From Woeseiaceae bacterium (GTDB lineage: Bacteria > Pseudomonadota > Gammaproteobacteria > Steroidobacterales > Woeseiaceae): a DNA stretch of 64,000 nt. The stretch is from contig JAJFKU010000032.1 of the NCBI GenBank assembly GCA_021773035.1, forward strand, positions 62,001 through 126,000. The letters are read 5' to 3'. The notes beneath the pieces were generated by a model that was not told the DNA's origin, searched no databases, and saw only the letters and a program-made list of their open reading frames with translations. The translations under genes were made by a program, and so were the position numbers. Below, piece by piece: positions 1 to 9,400 of the stretch; positions within the stretch are counted from its first letter, which is position 1; the number at the start of each line of letters is the position of its first letter.

Positions 1-1
1 G

Positions 2-196
2 TACTCCTCCACCGGACTCGGTCGTACGGAGACGGGCGGCCAGCTGCCTGTCGCCACGATGATACTTTGCGACGACCGGGGCAATGTCGTCGGCCCCGGC
101 GGCCGCTCGGCGGCGCGCGTGGTGGTGGTGACGCCCCTTGGCAGGGCGACCGTACTGCGGGATATCGACCAGGTTGCTGCTCAGGGAGGATGTTAG
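2..196 (+). CDS. FimT/GspH-type minor pilin, C-terminal part (5' end outside window)
   Basis: The open frame enters from the left edge and stops at TAG 194-196, leaving 64 residues. The motif CDDRGNVVG followed by a basic beta strand (ARVVVVTPLGRATVLRD) is the usual end of the GspH/FimT pseudopilin domain. It sits 4 nt before pilV, the normal place of fimT/fimU at the head of a minor pilin operon. The gene would supply an initiation-complex minor pilin of type IV pili in the inner membrane and pilus tip. The prepilin leader cannot be seen, so the exact family member is uncertain. Confidence 0.75.
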   Translation, partial: YSSTGLGRTETGGQLPVATMILCDDRGNVVGPGGRSAARVVVVTPLGRATVLRDIDQVAAQGGC

Positions 197-200
197 GACG

Positions 201-689
201 ATGAAATGGGTTAATAAACGCGACAATCGACGTACCCGGAACGGGTTCTCACTGGTTGAAGTCCTGATTGCACTGGTTGTCATGTCAGTCGGTATGCTCG
301 GTATTGCCGGCCTGTACGTACAAAGCATGCAGGCCGGACGCACATCGATGTTCCGGCATCACGCGGTAACTCTCGCTGGCGATGTGGCCGATCGTATTCG
401 GGCCAATCCTACTGCCGCCGTCGCCTATACCGCCGTCAACGCCGGCGTGGCTCCCGCCAACGACTGTACTCCTCCCGGCACGGCCGACTGCACACCGGCG
501 CAAATGGCCGCCGACGATATTGCACTCTGGACCGATCAGGCCAACGACACGCTGCCCGCCGGTCTCGTAAGGGTTGTTTTCAACGCGGCTGCCGTGCCGC
601 CGACTTATCAGATAACCGTCAGTTGGACCGAACCCGGACCCAACCCGAATCAGACCTACGTCATCACCATACCGGTACTTGGAATATGA
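201..689 (+). CDS. pilV: type IV pilus minor pilin PilV
   Basis: A 162-residue prepilin. The ATG at 201 has a GGAGGA ribosome site at 185-190, which excludes the longer frame opening at 138. A basic leader ends in NG, followed by the class III signal FSLVEVLIALVVMSVGML; cleavage is expected after Gly15, with the conserved Glu at mature position 5 (residue 20). The hydrophobic helix continues to about residue 40 and the rest is a small polar head. PilV is a minor pilin processed by PilD that primes pilus assembly. Its stop overlaps a possible ATG of pilW, so the two are translationally coupled. Confidence 0.9.
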   Translation: MKWVNKRDNRRTRNGFSLVEVLIALVVMSVGMLGIAGLYVQSMQAGRTSMFRHHAVTLAGDVADRIRANPTAAVAYTAVNAGVAPANDCTPPGTADCTPAQMAADDIALWTDQANDTLPAGLVRVVFNAAAVPPTYQITVSWTEPGPNPNQTYVITIPVLGI

Positions 690-700
690 GGAACTTGACG

Positions 701-1699
701 ATGCAAACAGCCCTATCGACATCGCGCCGGCCGCAGGCGGGACTGACGCTCGTCGAATTAATGGTGGCCCTGGCGATCGGTTCGTTCCTGATCATTGGAG
801 CCGTACAGATATACACCCAGAGCCGCCAGGCGTTCGCTGTCAATGAATCGATCGCACGCGTTCAGGAAACGGCCCAATTTGCCATGGACACGATCGAGAC
901 CGATTTACGCATGGCCAGTAACTGGGGCCGCAACAGCCGCGGACTCGCGGTCGAGGGACGCTCGATTGCCGGCGACGCCAACCCAACGGGACTGCCAGCG
1001 ACGACCAATACGGCCTGCGCTGCCGATTGGGTGCTGAACCTCGCGTTACCGATCGATGGCGTCAATAACGGCTACGGTCTGGCCTGCCCTTCGACGGGCG
1101 GTAATCAGGCGAACTCGGATGTCGTTACGGTGCGTCGAGCCAGCGTAACCCCGGTGCCGCTTCAAAACGGGCGCGTGCAGATACAAACAACGAGAATCCA
1201 GGGTGAGCTATTCGCCGATGGCGCAATTCCGGGGTCGTTCTCGCCCGCGGACTCCGCAACACATAATCTGCTGGTCAGCAGCTACTACGTTTCGCCGACT
1301 TCAACGCTCATTCCCGGCGTACCCACGTTACGCCGCCACCGGCTCACTCCTGGTGGCCCCGGGACAGGAGGAACTCTCGTCGACGAGGAAGTTGCACCGG
1401 GTGTCGAAAACCTGCAGCTGCAACTCGGCATCGACGTCGATCAGGACAACACCGTTGACCGCTATGTAAATCCCGGGGACCCGATATATAACCCCGCTGC
1501 CGTCGGCGCCGGCTACATACCTGGTGCTCGGGTTATGACGGTGCGAATCTGGATGATCGTCCGCGGCGTGAACTTCGAATCGGGCATGATAGATCGCAAT
1601 GATTACAGGCCGGGGGACGTTGTCCTCGGCGTTCAGAACGACAATTTCAGACGCATGCAGGTATCGAAGACGATATTGCTGCGCAATGCACGGACATGA
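701..1699 (+). CDS. pilW: type IV pilus minor pilin PilW
   Basis: About 332 residues. The prepilin motif G|LTLVELMVALAIG has Glu at mature position 5, and the large head is typical of PilW (pilins of about 270-360 residues). The ATG at 701 is preceded by GAGG at 688-691 and was chosen for that. An in-frame ATG at 686 overlapping the pilV stop (ATGA) is possible and would add five residues. PilW interacts with PilX and PilY1 in the tip complex. The stop TGA overlaps the first possible ATG of pilX by 3 nt. Confidence 0.9.
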   Translation: MQTALSTSRRPQAGLTLVELMVALAIGSFLIIGAVQIYTQSRQAFAVNESIARVQETAQFAMDTIETDLRMASNWGRNSRGLAVEGRSIAGDANPTGLPATTNTACAADWVLNLALPIDGVNNGYGLACPSTGGNQANSDVVTVRRASVTPVPLQNGRVQIQTTRIQGELFADGAIPGSFSPADSATHNLLVSSYYVSPTSTLIPGVPTLRRHRLTPGGPGTGGTLVDEEVAPGVENLQLQLGIDVDQDNTVDRYVNPGDPIYNPAAVGAGYIPGARVMTVRIWMIVRGVNFESGMIDRNDYRPGDVVLGVQNDNFRRMQVSKTILLRNART

Positions 1700-2190
1700 G
1701 TTTGAGAAATGTTATGAATACGAAATTTGAGAAAATGAAGAACCAAAAACGTCAGCAGGGTGCGGCACTGGTCGTCGGACTGATGTTACTCGTCGTCATT
1801 ACGATACTCGCCGTGTCCGGCATGAATACCGCTACCACCGAACTGGCCATGGCGCGTAATAACCAGACCTATGAGAACGCCTTTCAGGCGGCCGAAACGG
1901 GCCTGGAAAATGCGTTATCGCAAGGCCGCTTCAATACAGCAATTGCCGTGATCGTTGCGCCGCCGGTAGGGCCACACGAAGTTGTGTCGGCCACTATCGA
2001 CTTCGAAGACTCAACTCTTGTACCCGACCGAGCGTTCAGTCTCGGGGCCGGCAGTGGCATTGCTGCGTATCACTTCATTGCCACATCCACGGCCGAGTAC
2101 CGGCAAAGTGGCGCCGTTACCGATCGCAATGCATCGGCCGTGCACACACAGGCGTTTTACGTCGTCGGCCCAGAGTCGTCGTCGCTTTAA
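1696..2190 (+). CDS. pilX: type IV pilus minor pilin PilX
   Basis: A PilX-type protein: basic leader (KNQKRQQG), then AALVVGLMLLVVITILAVSGM and the conserved run ELAMARNNQTYENAFQAAETGLE. As in the PilX family, the mature N-terminus lacks Glu5. Three in-frame ATGs are possible (1696, 1714, 1735). The first overlaps the pilW stop; the last gives the short leader usual for the family. It is a minor pilin of the PilVWXY1 tip complex and lies directly upstream of the first small-protein/pilY1 module. Confidence 0.88.
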   Translation: MSLRNVMNTKFEKMKNQKRQQGAALVVGLMLLVVITILAVSGMNTATTELAMARNNQTYENAFQAAETGLENALSQGRFNTAIAVIVAPPVGPHEVVSATIDFEDSTLVPDRAFSLGAGSGIAAYHFIATSTAEYRQSGAVTDRNASAVHTQAFYVVGPESSSL

Positions 2191-2213
2191 AAATCTCGGA
2201 ACGGAGTAGTCCG

Positions 2214-2567
2214 ATGAAAACAATGAATACAATCTCGAAACTCTTGCTGCTGGTTATATTGGCCGGCACGTCTCTGGCCCACGCGCAATCCAGTGCGACC
2301 ACCAGGACTTTCGAAGCCCTGGCAACGACGGTTCGGATGCCGGTATCGCCCAACGGGACGATAACGCTGCGTGAATCTGAGAACACCGATTTCGAGACTG
2401 TCCGGGTCACACCAAGGACCCGCTACCTGATCAATCACAAGAGCATGCGTCTCGATCAGTTCCGCAAAGCCATTCAGGGCTTGCTGCAGAAAGGCGAGTT
2501 CACCATAAATATCAGGCGCGATGAAGCTTCGCAAACCGCCGCTACCGTATTTGTATACGTCGACTAA
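2214..2567 (+). CDS. small secreted protein, partner of the first PilY1
   Basis: 117 residues with an N-terminal signal peptide (hydrophobic run about residues 8-20, then SLAHAQ). GGAG lies upstream of the ATG. No named domain is recognised. The mature part shares a pattern with the protein at 6041-6388: G-(I/V)-T-(L/F)-R early on, then TR(Y/F), a K-x-x-R-(F/L) step and FR(K/R). Both genes immediately precede a pilY1, so this is probably a periplasmic or exported cofactor of PilY1 (inferred from duplication and position only). It begins 23 nt after pilX and ends 29 nt before pilY1. Confidence 0.7.
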   Translation: MKTMNTISKLLLLVILAGTSLAHAQSSATTRTFEALATTVRMPVSPNGTITLRESENTDFETVRVTPRTRYLINHKSMRLDQFRKAIQGLLQKGEFTINIRRDEASQTAATVFVYVD

Positions 2568-2596
2568 CGCTCGGAACGGATACTGAGGACAGAATT

Positions 2597-5500
2597 ATGA
2601 AGTCTGCAAACTCTAAACTTTGCTCGATCGGCGCATCCGCCCTGCTGACGCTTGCGGTTGCATTGCCAAGCGTCGCCGACGATACGGAATTGTTAATCGT
2701 CGACCCCGCGAACAGCGCTGTAACACCGCCGAATATCATGTTCATTATCGACACGTCGGGCAGTATGGGTGACGCGGTTGACACCACCGCACCGTACGAT
2801 AGTAACCGAACCTACACGGGCGACTGCGACACCGACGCAATTTACTGGACCAAGCTCGATGTCGTGCCGGCCTGCGACAGCGGGGGTGTTGCCAACACAC
2901 AGTACGTCGAAAAGTTATCGTTTCTGTGTGCGGACGCAACGCTTCGCATGAGCGGTATCGGCGCCTATACCGGCATCATGGTCCAGTACCGTGCTGCCGG
3001 TGCCGGTGCAGCACAGTGGCAGGAACTCGACATCGGCGACACGACAAGCAGCGTCGAATGTCAGCGGGACTCCGGTGTTCACGGCAACGGCGCGGCAGCC
3101 AATTATTACGCGCAGGCAGCTGCGGGCGCGGGCGAATTCACGAACGATTCAAATGCAGAGATCTCCTGGGGTAGCGGCAATGCAGCTCAGGTTTACACCA
3201 TGTACGACGGCAGCTACCTGAACTGGAAGGAAAATCCGGTCACCGTCAGTATGGCCAAGCTCGATATCGTCAAGGCCGTAAACAGGAATCTGATGAACGC
3301 TATCGAGGACGTCAACGTCGGCGTAATGCGATTCAGCGGCAATAACGGCGGCCGTATTCTGCATGCAATCAGCGACATCAACGTCAACCGTACGACTATT
3401 CTCGGTACGATCGCCGGACTCAACGACGGCGGCAACACACCTCTCTCCGAAACGCTCTACGAATCGACGCTTTATTGGCGTGGTTTGGCGGCGAACTACG
3501 GTAACCTCCAGTTGGACGGTGACGACAACCCAACCGGCGATATCGATCCGAATGCCTTCGTCGGTGGCGTGCCGGGTACCTACCAGGCACCTGCAATGCC
3601 GGTCTGCACACGCAACTTCAATGTCCTGCTGTCGGACGGCCTGCCAACCTCTGACGTCGAGACCGAGACGCTTCTTCCGAATCTGCCGAATTTCGGCGAT
3701 CTCGGACGTACCGTCTGTGATGGCACGCTGGGCAACAACGGTGTCTGCCTCGACGACGTCTCCGAATACCTGTCGGAAGTCGACATCAGCACGACGACAC
3801 CTGGCGATCAGGTCGTCACGACACACACGATCGGGTTCGCGCTGGATATACCTATCCTTCGGGAAGCCGCTGAACAGTCCGGCGGCTCCTATTACCGTGC
3901 AAACGACGTTGAGGAACTGACGACGGCATTGATGCGCATCGTCGAGCAGATCCTGGACAAGGGCTTGTCGTTTTCTGCCCCCGCCGTCGCGGTAAATACG
4001 TTCAACCGAACGCAGAACCTGAACGACCTGTATATTTCGACCTTCCTGCCCAGAGGCAGGGTCCACTGGCCCGGCAACCTGAAAAAATACGTCATTGAAG
4101 ATGGTGTGATCAGGGACTCGGCAACCCCATCGATCGTCGCCGTAGACCCGGATACGGGCTTCTTCGACACGGATGCGAGGAGCTTCTGGACGACCGGGCA
4201 GGCGGATGGTGACGACGTCACCCTGGGTGGTGCAGCGAACGAACTGCCTGATCCCACTATGCGCACGATTTATACGAACTATGGCCTCGACAACAACCTG
4301 ACGCTGGGCAGCAACGAGGTTTCGACTGCGAACACGACGCTGACACTGGCAGATTTCGGTCTTACCGGTGCTGCCGACGAGCCTACTCTCAACGAGGTCA
4401 TCCGCTGGGCACTGGGTGAGGATGTGCTCGACGTCGACCCGTTGTCGACGGTCCGAAACTCAATGGGCGACCCGCTACATTCACAGCCTGCTGCCGTCGT
4501 CTACGGTGGCACCGCGGCAAACCCGGATGTCGTCGTATTTACGGCTACAAACGATGGTTATTTCCACGCCATCAACGGTACGACCGGTGTCGAATTATGG
4601 TCGTTTATTCCTAAGGATCTGCTTCCGGACCTGCCAGAGCTAATGCTCAATGGCTCGTCGACTTATAAACACTACGGTCTTGACGGCGATATCGTTCCGG
4701 TAGTTGCCGACTTCAACGGCGACGGCATCATCAACGGCAGCGACTTCGTTTACGTCCTCTTCGGCATGCGCCGCGGCGGCAACGATGTCTTCGCGCTGGA
4801 TGTGACGGATAAAAACAGCCCGAAATTGCTGTGGCAGAAAAACCTGCCCGAGTTCGGTCAGTCGTGGAGTCGCCCTGTCGTTGCACGTGTCGACATGAAC
4901 CATGCTTCGCTGAATCCGCTGCAGGCAGTCGTCATTCTCGGCGAAGGCTACGACACCGTGCATGACACGGCAGCGTTGCCTGCCAACCCTGACAATGTCG
5001 GCGCCGGCATTGTAATGCTCGATCTGGTGTCCGGCCAAAAACTCTGGCGTGCGGGCCGCACGAACTCAGACCTCGAAATCACGGATATGACCCGCGCGAT
5101 ACCCAGCCAGGTACGCGTCGTCGATTTCACCGGCGATGGCTTCATCGATCGCATGTATGCCGTCGACGTTGGCGGTCAGGTTTTCCGCTTTGACGTTTTC
5201 CGCAATCAGCGGCCGGCCGATACGGTTACCGGCGGAGTCATTGCACGCTTTGGCGGCGAGGGCATAGCGACCGCAGGTGCCACCGATACACGCCGCTTCT
5301 ATTCGGCACCCGACGTTTCGATATTTATCGATCCGGTGCTGAACCAGCGCTTTATATCGGTAGGTATTGGTAGCGGTTATCGTGCTCATCCGCTCGATAC
5401 CAGCGCCACCGACGCCTACTTCTCGCTGCGTGATCCTGATGTATTTGCGAAACTCGATAAGACCGCTTACGGAAACTACATTGTAGCCACTGAGGCAAAC

Positions 5501-5959
5501 ATGCAGGAGGTGAGCGGCCAGGTGCGATCCGTAATCGACGCTAACGAACGTGGCTGGATGTTCACGATGCCCGCCGGGCAGATGATTCTGTCCGGTTCCG
5601 CAACTTTCGATAACTCGGTCTTCTTCCTCGGCTTTGAGCCAAATCTTGGTGCGCAAACGACCTGCGAAGTCAAACCTGGAAGGAACTTCCTGTATCGCGT
5701 CGATGTAGCCAACGGCGACCCCGTTGTCGACAACATTAGTACGTTAACAGCCAGCGAGAGTAATGATGCACGCACCACCGCGCTGCAGCAGGGCGGCATC
5801 GCACCGACGCCGGCCTTCCTGTTCCCGGGTGGTGACGATGGTTGCTCGGGCGCGGATTGCTCACCGCCACCGATCGGTTGTGTCGGTGTCGAGTGTTTCG
5901 ACCCGGGCTTCGCGAACAACCCGGTGCGCACGCTCTGGACGCAGGATGGAATTGAGTAA
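2597..5959 (+). CDS. pilY1: PilY1-family pilus tip adhesin, copy 1
   Basis: 1120 residues, ATG with GAGGA at 2585-2589. Signal peptide about residues 1-27. A von Willebrand A domain opens at about residue 46 with the metal-site motif DTSGS (52-56). The C-terminal half is the PilC/PilY1 beta-propeller, recognisable by VFTATNDGYFHAING, IPKDLL and the MRRGGNDVFALD repeat. Two calcium loops are visible (DFNGDGIINGSD near 704; DFTGDGFID near 843). PilY1 is carried at the pilus tip and tunes retraction, adhesion and surface sensing, usually with calcium. It forms a tandem pair with 6453-9824: both start alike and share a C-terminal tail, GCVGVECFDPGF...PVRTLWTQDGI. Confidence 0.92.
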   Translation: MKSANSKLCSIGASALLTLAVALPSVADDTELLIVDPANSAVTPPNIMFIIDTSGSMGDAVDTTAPYDSNRTYTGDCDTDAIYWTKLDVVPACDSGGVANTQYVEKLSFLCADATLRMSGIGAYTGIMVQYRAAGAGAAQWQELDIGDTTSSVECQRDSGVHGNGAAANYYAQAAAGAGEFTNDSNAEISWGSGNAAQVYTMYDGSYLNWKENPVTVSMAKLDIVKAVNRNLMNAIEDVNVGVMRFSGNNGGRILHAISDINVNRTTILGTIAGLNDGGNTPLSETLYESTLYWRGLAANYGNLQLDGDDNPTGDIDPNAFVGGVPGTYQAPAMPVCTRNFNVLLSDGLPTSDVETETLLPNLPNFGDLGRTVCDGTLGNNGVCLDDVSEYLSEVDISTTTPGDQVVTTHTIGFALDIPILREAAEQSGGSYYRANDVEELTTALMRIVEQILDKGLSFSAPAVAVNTFNRTQNLNDLYISTFLPRGRVHWPGNLKKYVIEDGVIRDSATPSIVAVDPDTGFFDTDARSFWTTGQADGDDVTLGGAANELPDPTMRTIYTNYGLDNNLTLGSNEVSTANTTLTLADFGLTGAADEPTLNEVIRWALGEDVLDVDPLSTVRNSMGDPLHSQPAAVVYGGTAANPDVVVFTATNDGYFHAINGTTGVELWSFIPKDLLPDLPELMLNGSSTYKHYGLDGDIVPVVADFNGDGIINGSDFVYVLFGMRRGGNDVFALDVTDKNSPKLLWQKNLPEFGQSWSRPVVARVDMNHASLNPLQAVVILGEGYDTVHDTAALPANPDNVGAGIVMLDLVSGQKLWRAGRTNSDLEITDMTRAIPSQVRVVDFTGDGFIDRMYAVDVGGQVFRFDVFRNQRPADTVTGGVIARFGGEGIATAGATDTRRFYSAPDVSIFIDPVLNQRFISVGIGSGYRAHPLDTSATDAYFSLRDPDVFAKLDKTAYGNYIVATEANMQEVSGQVRSVIDANERGWMFTMPAGQMILSGSATFDNSVFFLGFEPNLGAQTTCEVKPGRNFLYRVDVANGDPVVDNISTLTASESNDARTTALQQGGIAPTPAFLFPGGDDGCSGADCSPPPIGCVGVECFDPGFANNPVRTLWTQDGIE

Positions 5960-5968
5960 TTGAGGAAT

Positions 5969-5995
5969 GGTTCCGGGCACGGAATGCCCGGAACC
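5969..5995 (+). other. intercistronic hairpin after first pilY1
   Basis: A perfect 11-bp stem (5969-5979 with 5985-5995) closing a CGGAA loop lies 9 nt after the first pilY1 stop. No T-tract follows, so it is not a standard intrinsic terminator. A TAATAC box comes soon after. It may stabilise the upstream mRNA or lower expression of the second module. Confidence 0.6.
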
Positions 5996-6040
5996 CGGAT
6001 AATACGGTGAGTGTCTGTCAGAACGACATGGAGTTATGAA

Positions 6041-6388
6041 ATGACAGTTCGAAAACTAATGATAGCCGCAGCAGTTCTGCTTTCCACGCATGCCACAGCG
6101 CAGCTGGTAACGCTGATCGAGGCCGTCGAAACATCGCCTGCGAATATTATACTGCCGGCAACAACACAGGGGATGGTCACATTCCGACCGTGTGCCGAGC
6201 AATGTGAACTGCCTTATAAGAGAGTAAGCCTGAACGCCGCGACACGATTCACGGTAGACGGTAAAGCTGTCAGGTTTGCAGACTTCAGGAGGGAATTTGC
6301 CATCATAAAGCGTGCCGAGACGAGCTACGCGTTGGTGAGCTACGAAACAGAGACAAATACGGTAACTAGTATCCAGTTGGCCAGGTAG
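6041..6388 (+). CDS. small secreted protein, partner of the second PilY1
   Basis: 115 residues. ATG at 6041 with GGAG at 6030-6033; a GTG at 6011 is less likely. Signal peptide to about residue 20 (STHATAQ). It aligns loosely with the protein at 2214-2567 (shared G-x-V-T-F-R, TRF, GKAVRFADFRR pattern), but carries a CxxxC pair (CAEQC) absent from its relative. It occupies the same place in front of a pilY1 gene, so it is read as the duplicated, diverged partner. Its function is unknown. Confidence 0.68.
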   Translation: MTVRKLMIAAAVLLSTHATAQLVTLIEAVETSPANIILPATTQGMVTFRPCAEQCELPYKRVSLNAATRFTVDGKAVRFADFRREFAIIKRAETSYALVSYETETNTVTSIQLAR

Positions 6389-6452
6389 ACAAACACTTGT
6401 TTGTGACTGACTGAGCGATAAGTCACGGAATGACACTTAAAGGAACGGACGC

Positions 6453-9400
6453 ATGTTTATGTCCAGGACACGCACCGCTTGGGCCGGTGCCGGACTGCTA
6501 CTGACAATGATGATCGCGTCGCCCGCGTGGGCTGACGACGTGGAGTTGTTGCTCTCGACACCGGCGGCAAGCAACGCTGCCAAACCGAATATACTCTTCA
6601 TAATCGATTCGTCCGGCAGTATGACGACGGTCGAAACGAGTCAGGAACCTTTCGCCGCCGGGAAAGACTACAGCGGCGGCAATTGCAACGACGACTATTA
6701 CTACTGGACGACCGGAACCAGCGTTCCGGAGTGCAAGAGTGACAGGCGAATCCGCAAGCCCTACTTCGCGTGCCAGCAAGGACTGACACAGATGGCGGCA
6801 GCCGGCTCGTATACAGACACGATGTCTATGTATCGTCCGAACAACAAAGGCAAATGGAAGTGGCGTACGCTACATCGCAACCGGGACAGTAACGTCGTGG
6901 AGTGTAAATCAGATTCCGGCGTTCACGGCAGCGGCTCAACGGCAAGCAGTCAGCCTTTCGCGCGCGCTGGCACCAACGTCTCGTCATATACCAGCGACGC
7001 TGCCCGGGAAGTCGATTGGGGCGTGCAACCGACACACCAGATCGTCACTATTTATGACAGCAACTATCTTAGCTGGTACCACAACCCTCCCGGTACCAGC
7101 ATGAGCCGTACAGATATAGTCAAAGCGGTGACCAAGAACGTTCTCGGCTCAATGCAGGACGTCAACGTCGGCTTCATGCGCTTTCATAGAAGCCAGGGCG
7201 GCCCGGTAATCCATGGCATCAAGGATCTGGACACGAACCGAACGGCGGCGAACAACGTCGTCGATAGTATTCCGGCAGACGGCTGGACGCCGTTGTCGGA
7301 AACGCTATACGAAGCAGCGCTGTACTGGCGCGGCATGAACGGTCGCTACGGAGGGACTGGAGCAACAGACAGGGATGCCCTGGACAGCTGGGACACCGGC
7401 ACAAACTCGATCGATTACAAAAGCCCCACTCAGTATGCCTGTTCGAAGAATTTCGTCGTCCTGCTGACCGACGGTGAGCCGACCCAGGACACGGATGCAT
7501 TTACGCGAGTTCCAAACCTGCCGAGCTTCGGTCGCAGCAGTTGCAACAATCGGGCTGGCGTAAACGACAGCAACGTCAGCGGCGCCTGCCTTGACGATGT
7601 TGCCGATTACCTGCAACGCGTTGACATTAACCCTTCGTTACCGGGCAAACAGGACGTTACGACCTACACCATCGGTTTCAGTGTTGACCTTCCAATTCTT
7701 AAAGAAACCGCGATACGCGGTGACGGTGAGTATTTCCTCGCGTCGGACGTTAAGTCTCTGACCGCGGCGCTGACAGAAATCGTTACCAATATCTTCGACC
7801 GCGACGTGTCTTTCACAGCCCCGGCGGTAGCGACCAATGCCTTCAACCGTACGCAGCACCTGAACGATTTGTACGTGTCGGTGTTCCGCGCAACCGACGC
7901 AGTGCACTGGCCGGGCAACATAAAGAAATACAAGATTGAAGATACGCTGGTCATGGATGCCAAGGACGACCCTGCAGTCGATCCCGATACTGGTTACTTT
8001 GACGACAATGCCAGGAATTTCTGGGCTCCGGGAACAAAAAGCGACGGCGCGAACGTTTTCGAAGGTGGCGCGGCAAACCTGCTACCGCTGCCCGCCACGC
8101 GCAAACTCTATACGAATAACACCGCCGGTAATCTGACGGCGGCCTCCAACAGCCTGTCTACGGGCAACATCGCAGCATACGCGGCGGCCGATTTCGGTCT
8201 GACCGGTGCTGCCGGCGAGCCAACCGTATCTCAAATCATCGACTGGGCGCGCGGTGTCGACGTCAAGGACGAAGATAACGTTCCGGGGACAACGGTTCGC
8301 TACGCGATGGGCGACACACTGCACTCGCAGCCCGCGGCTGTAGTCTATGGACAGGCTGACAATACACAGGACATCGTCCTGTTCACCGGTACGAATGACG
8401 GTTACCTGCATGCGATAGACGCAAAAAGCGGTGTGGAGCTTTGGTCGTTCGTACCGAAAGAGCTGCTGTCGAACTTTGCAGATCTCTACGAAAATGACAA
8501 TGTCGATTACAAGAACTACGGCATCGACGGTGACATCGTTCCGGTTGTCTACGACAAAAACAACGACGGCATTATCGACCCGACGGACGACTACGTCCGG
8601 TTGATTTTCGGGCTACGGCGTGGCGGTGATAACTATTACATGCTCGATGTCACGGTTCCGGCACGCCCGATATTCAAGTGGGTACGTACGTTCCCCGAAC
8701 TGGGGCAATCATGGTCGTCGCCGGTCGTTGCCAAAGTCAAAGTTAATAGCAGCGCACAAACTAATGCGCAGAAAGCCGCCATCATTGTTGGCGGCGGCTA
8801 CGATACGTCACACGATGCCCCGGCGCACCCTAACTCGCCGGACGTGGAAGGTGCCGGCGTTTTCATGATGGACCTGGACACCGGCAATCTGTTGTGGCGC
8901 GCCGGTCGGGATACGCTCGCGAATTTATCGCTACCGCGCATGACCAGAGCCATTCCCGGCAGGGTTCGGGTAATAGACCTCAATGGCGATGGGCTGGCCG
9001 ACCGGATGTACGCTGCTGACCTCGGAGGCCAGATATGGCGCTTCGACATCACGAATGGAAACGCGCCGAACCGTCTCATTGCCGGCGGCGTAATCGCTCA
9101 GCTGGGTGCTGAAGGCCTCAGCAATCCGGGACCCGCCGATGTGCGCCGCTTTTACACGACGCCCGACGTTTCGATGTTTGTCGACGATACGCACAACCGA
9201 CGCTATCTGTCCCTCAGTATTGGTAGTGGCTATCGAGCCCACCCGTTGGATAACAGTGCCAGCGACGTTTTCTACTCGATACGCGACGACAACGTTTTTA
9301 ACAGCCTGACGTCCGCACAATATGCGTCGTTCTCGATTGTCCGCAACGCAGATCTGATTGACGTTGCCGGAAAGTACAACACGCAGATCCCTGCTAACGG

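Noticed and set aside
3149..4066. 305-codon minus-strand open frame inside pilY1 copy 1 (and similar frames at 8931-9704)
   Set aside because: Antisense shadow of a GC-rich gene; no family motif or ribosome site, whereas the sense frame is clearly PilY1.
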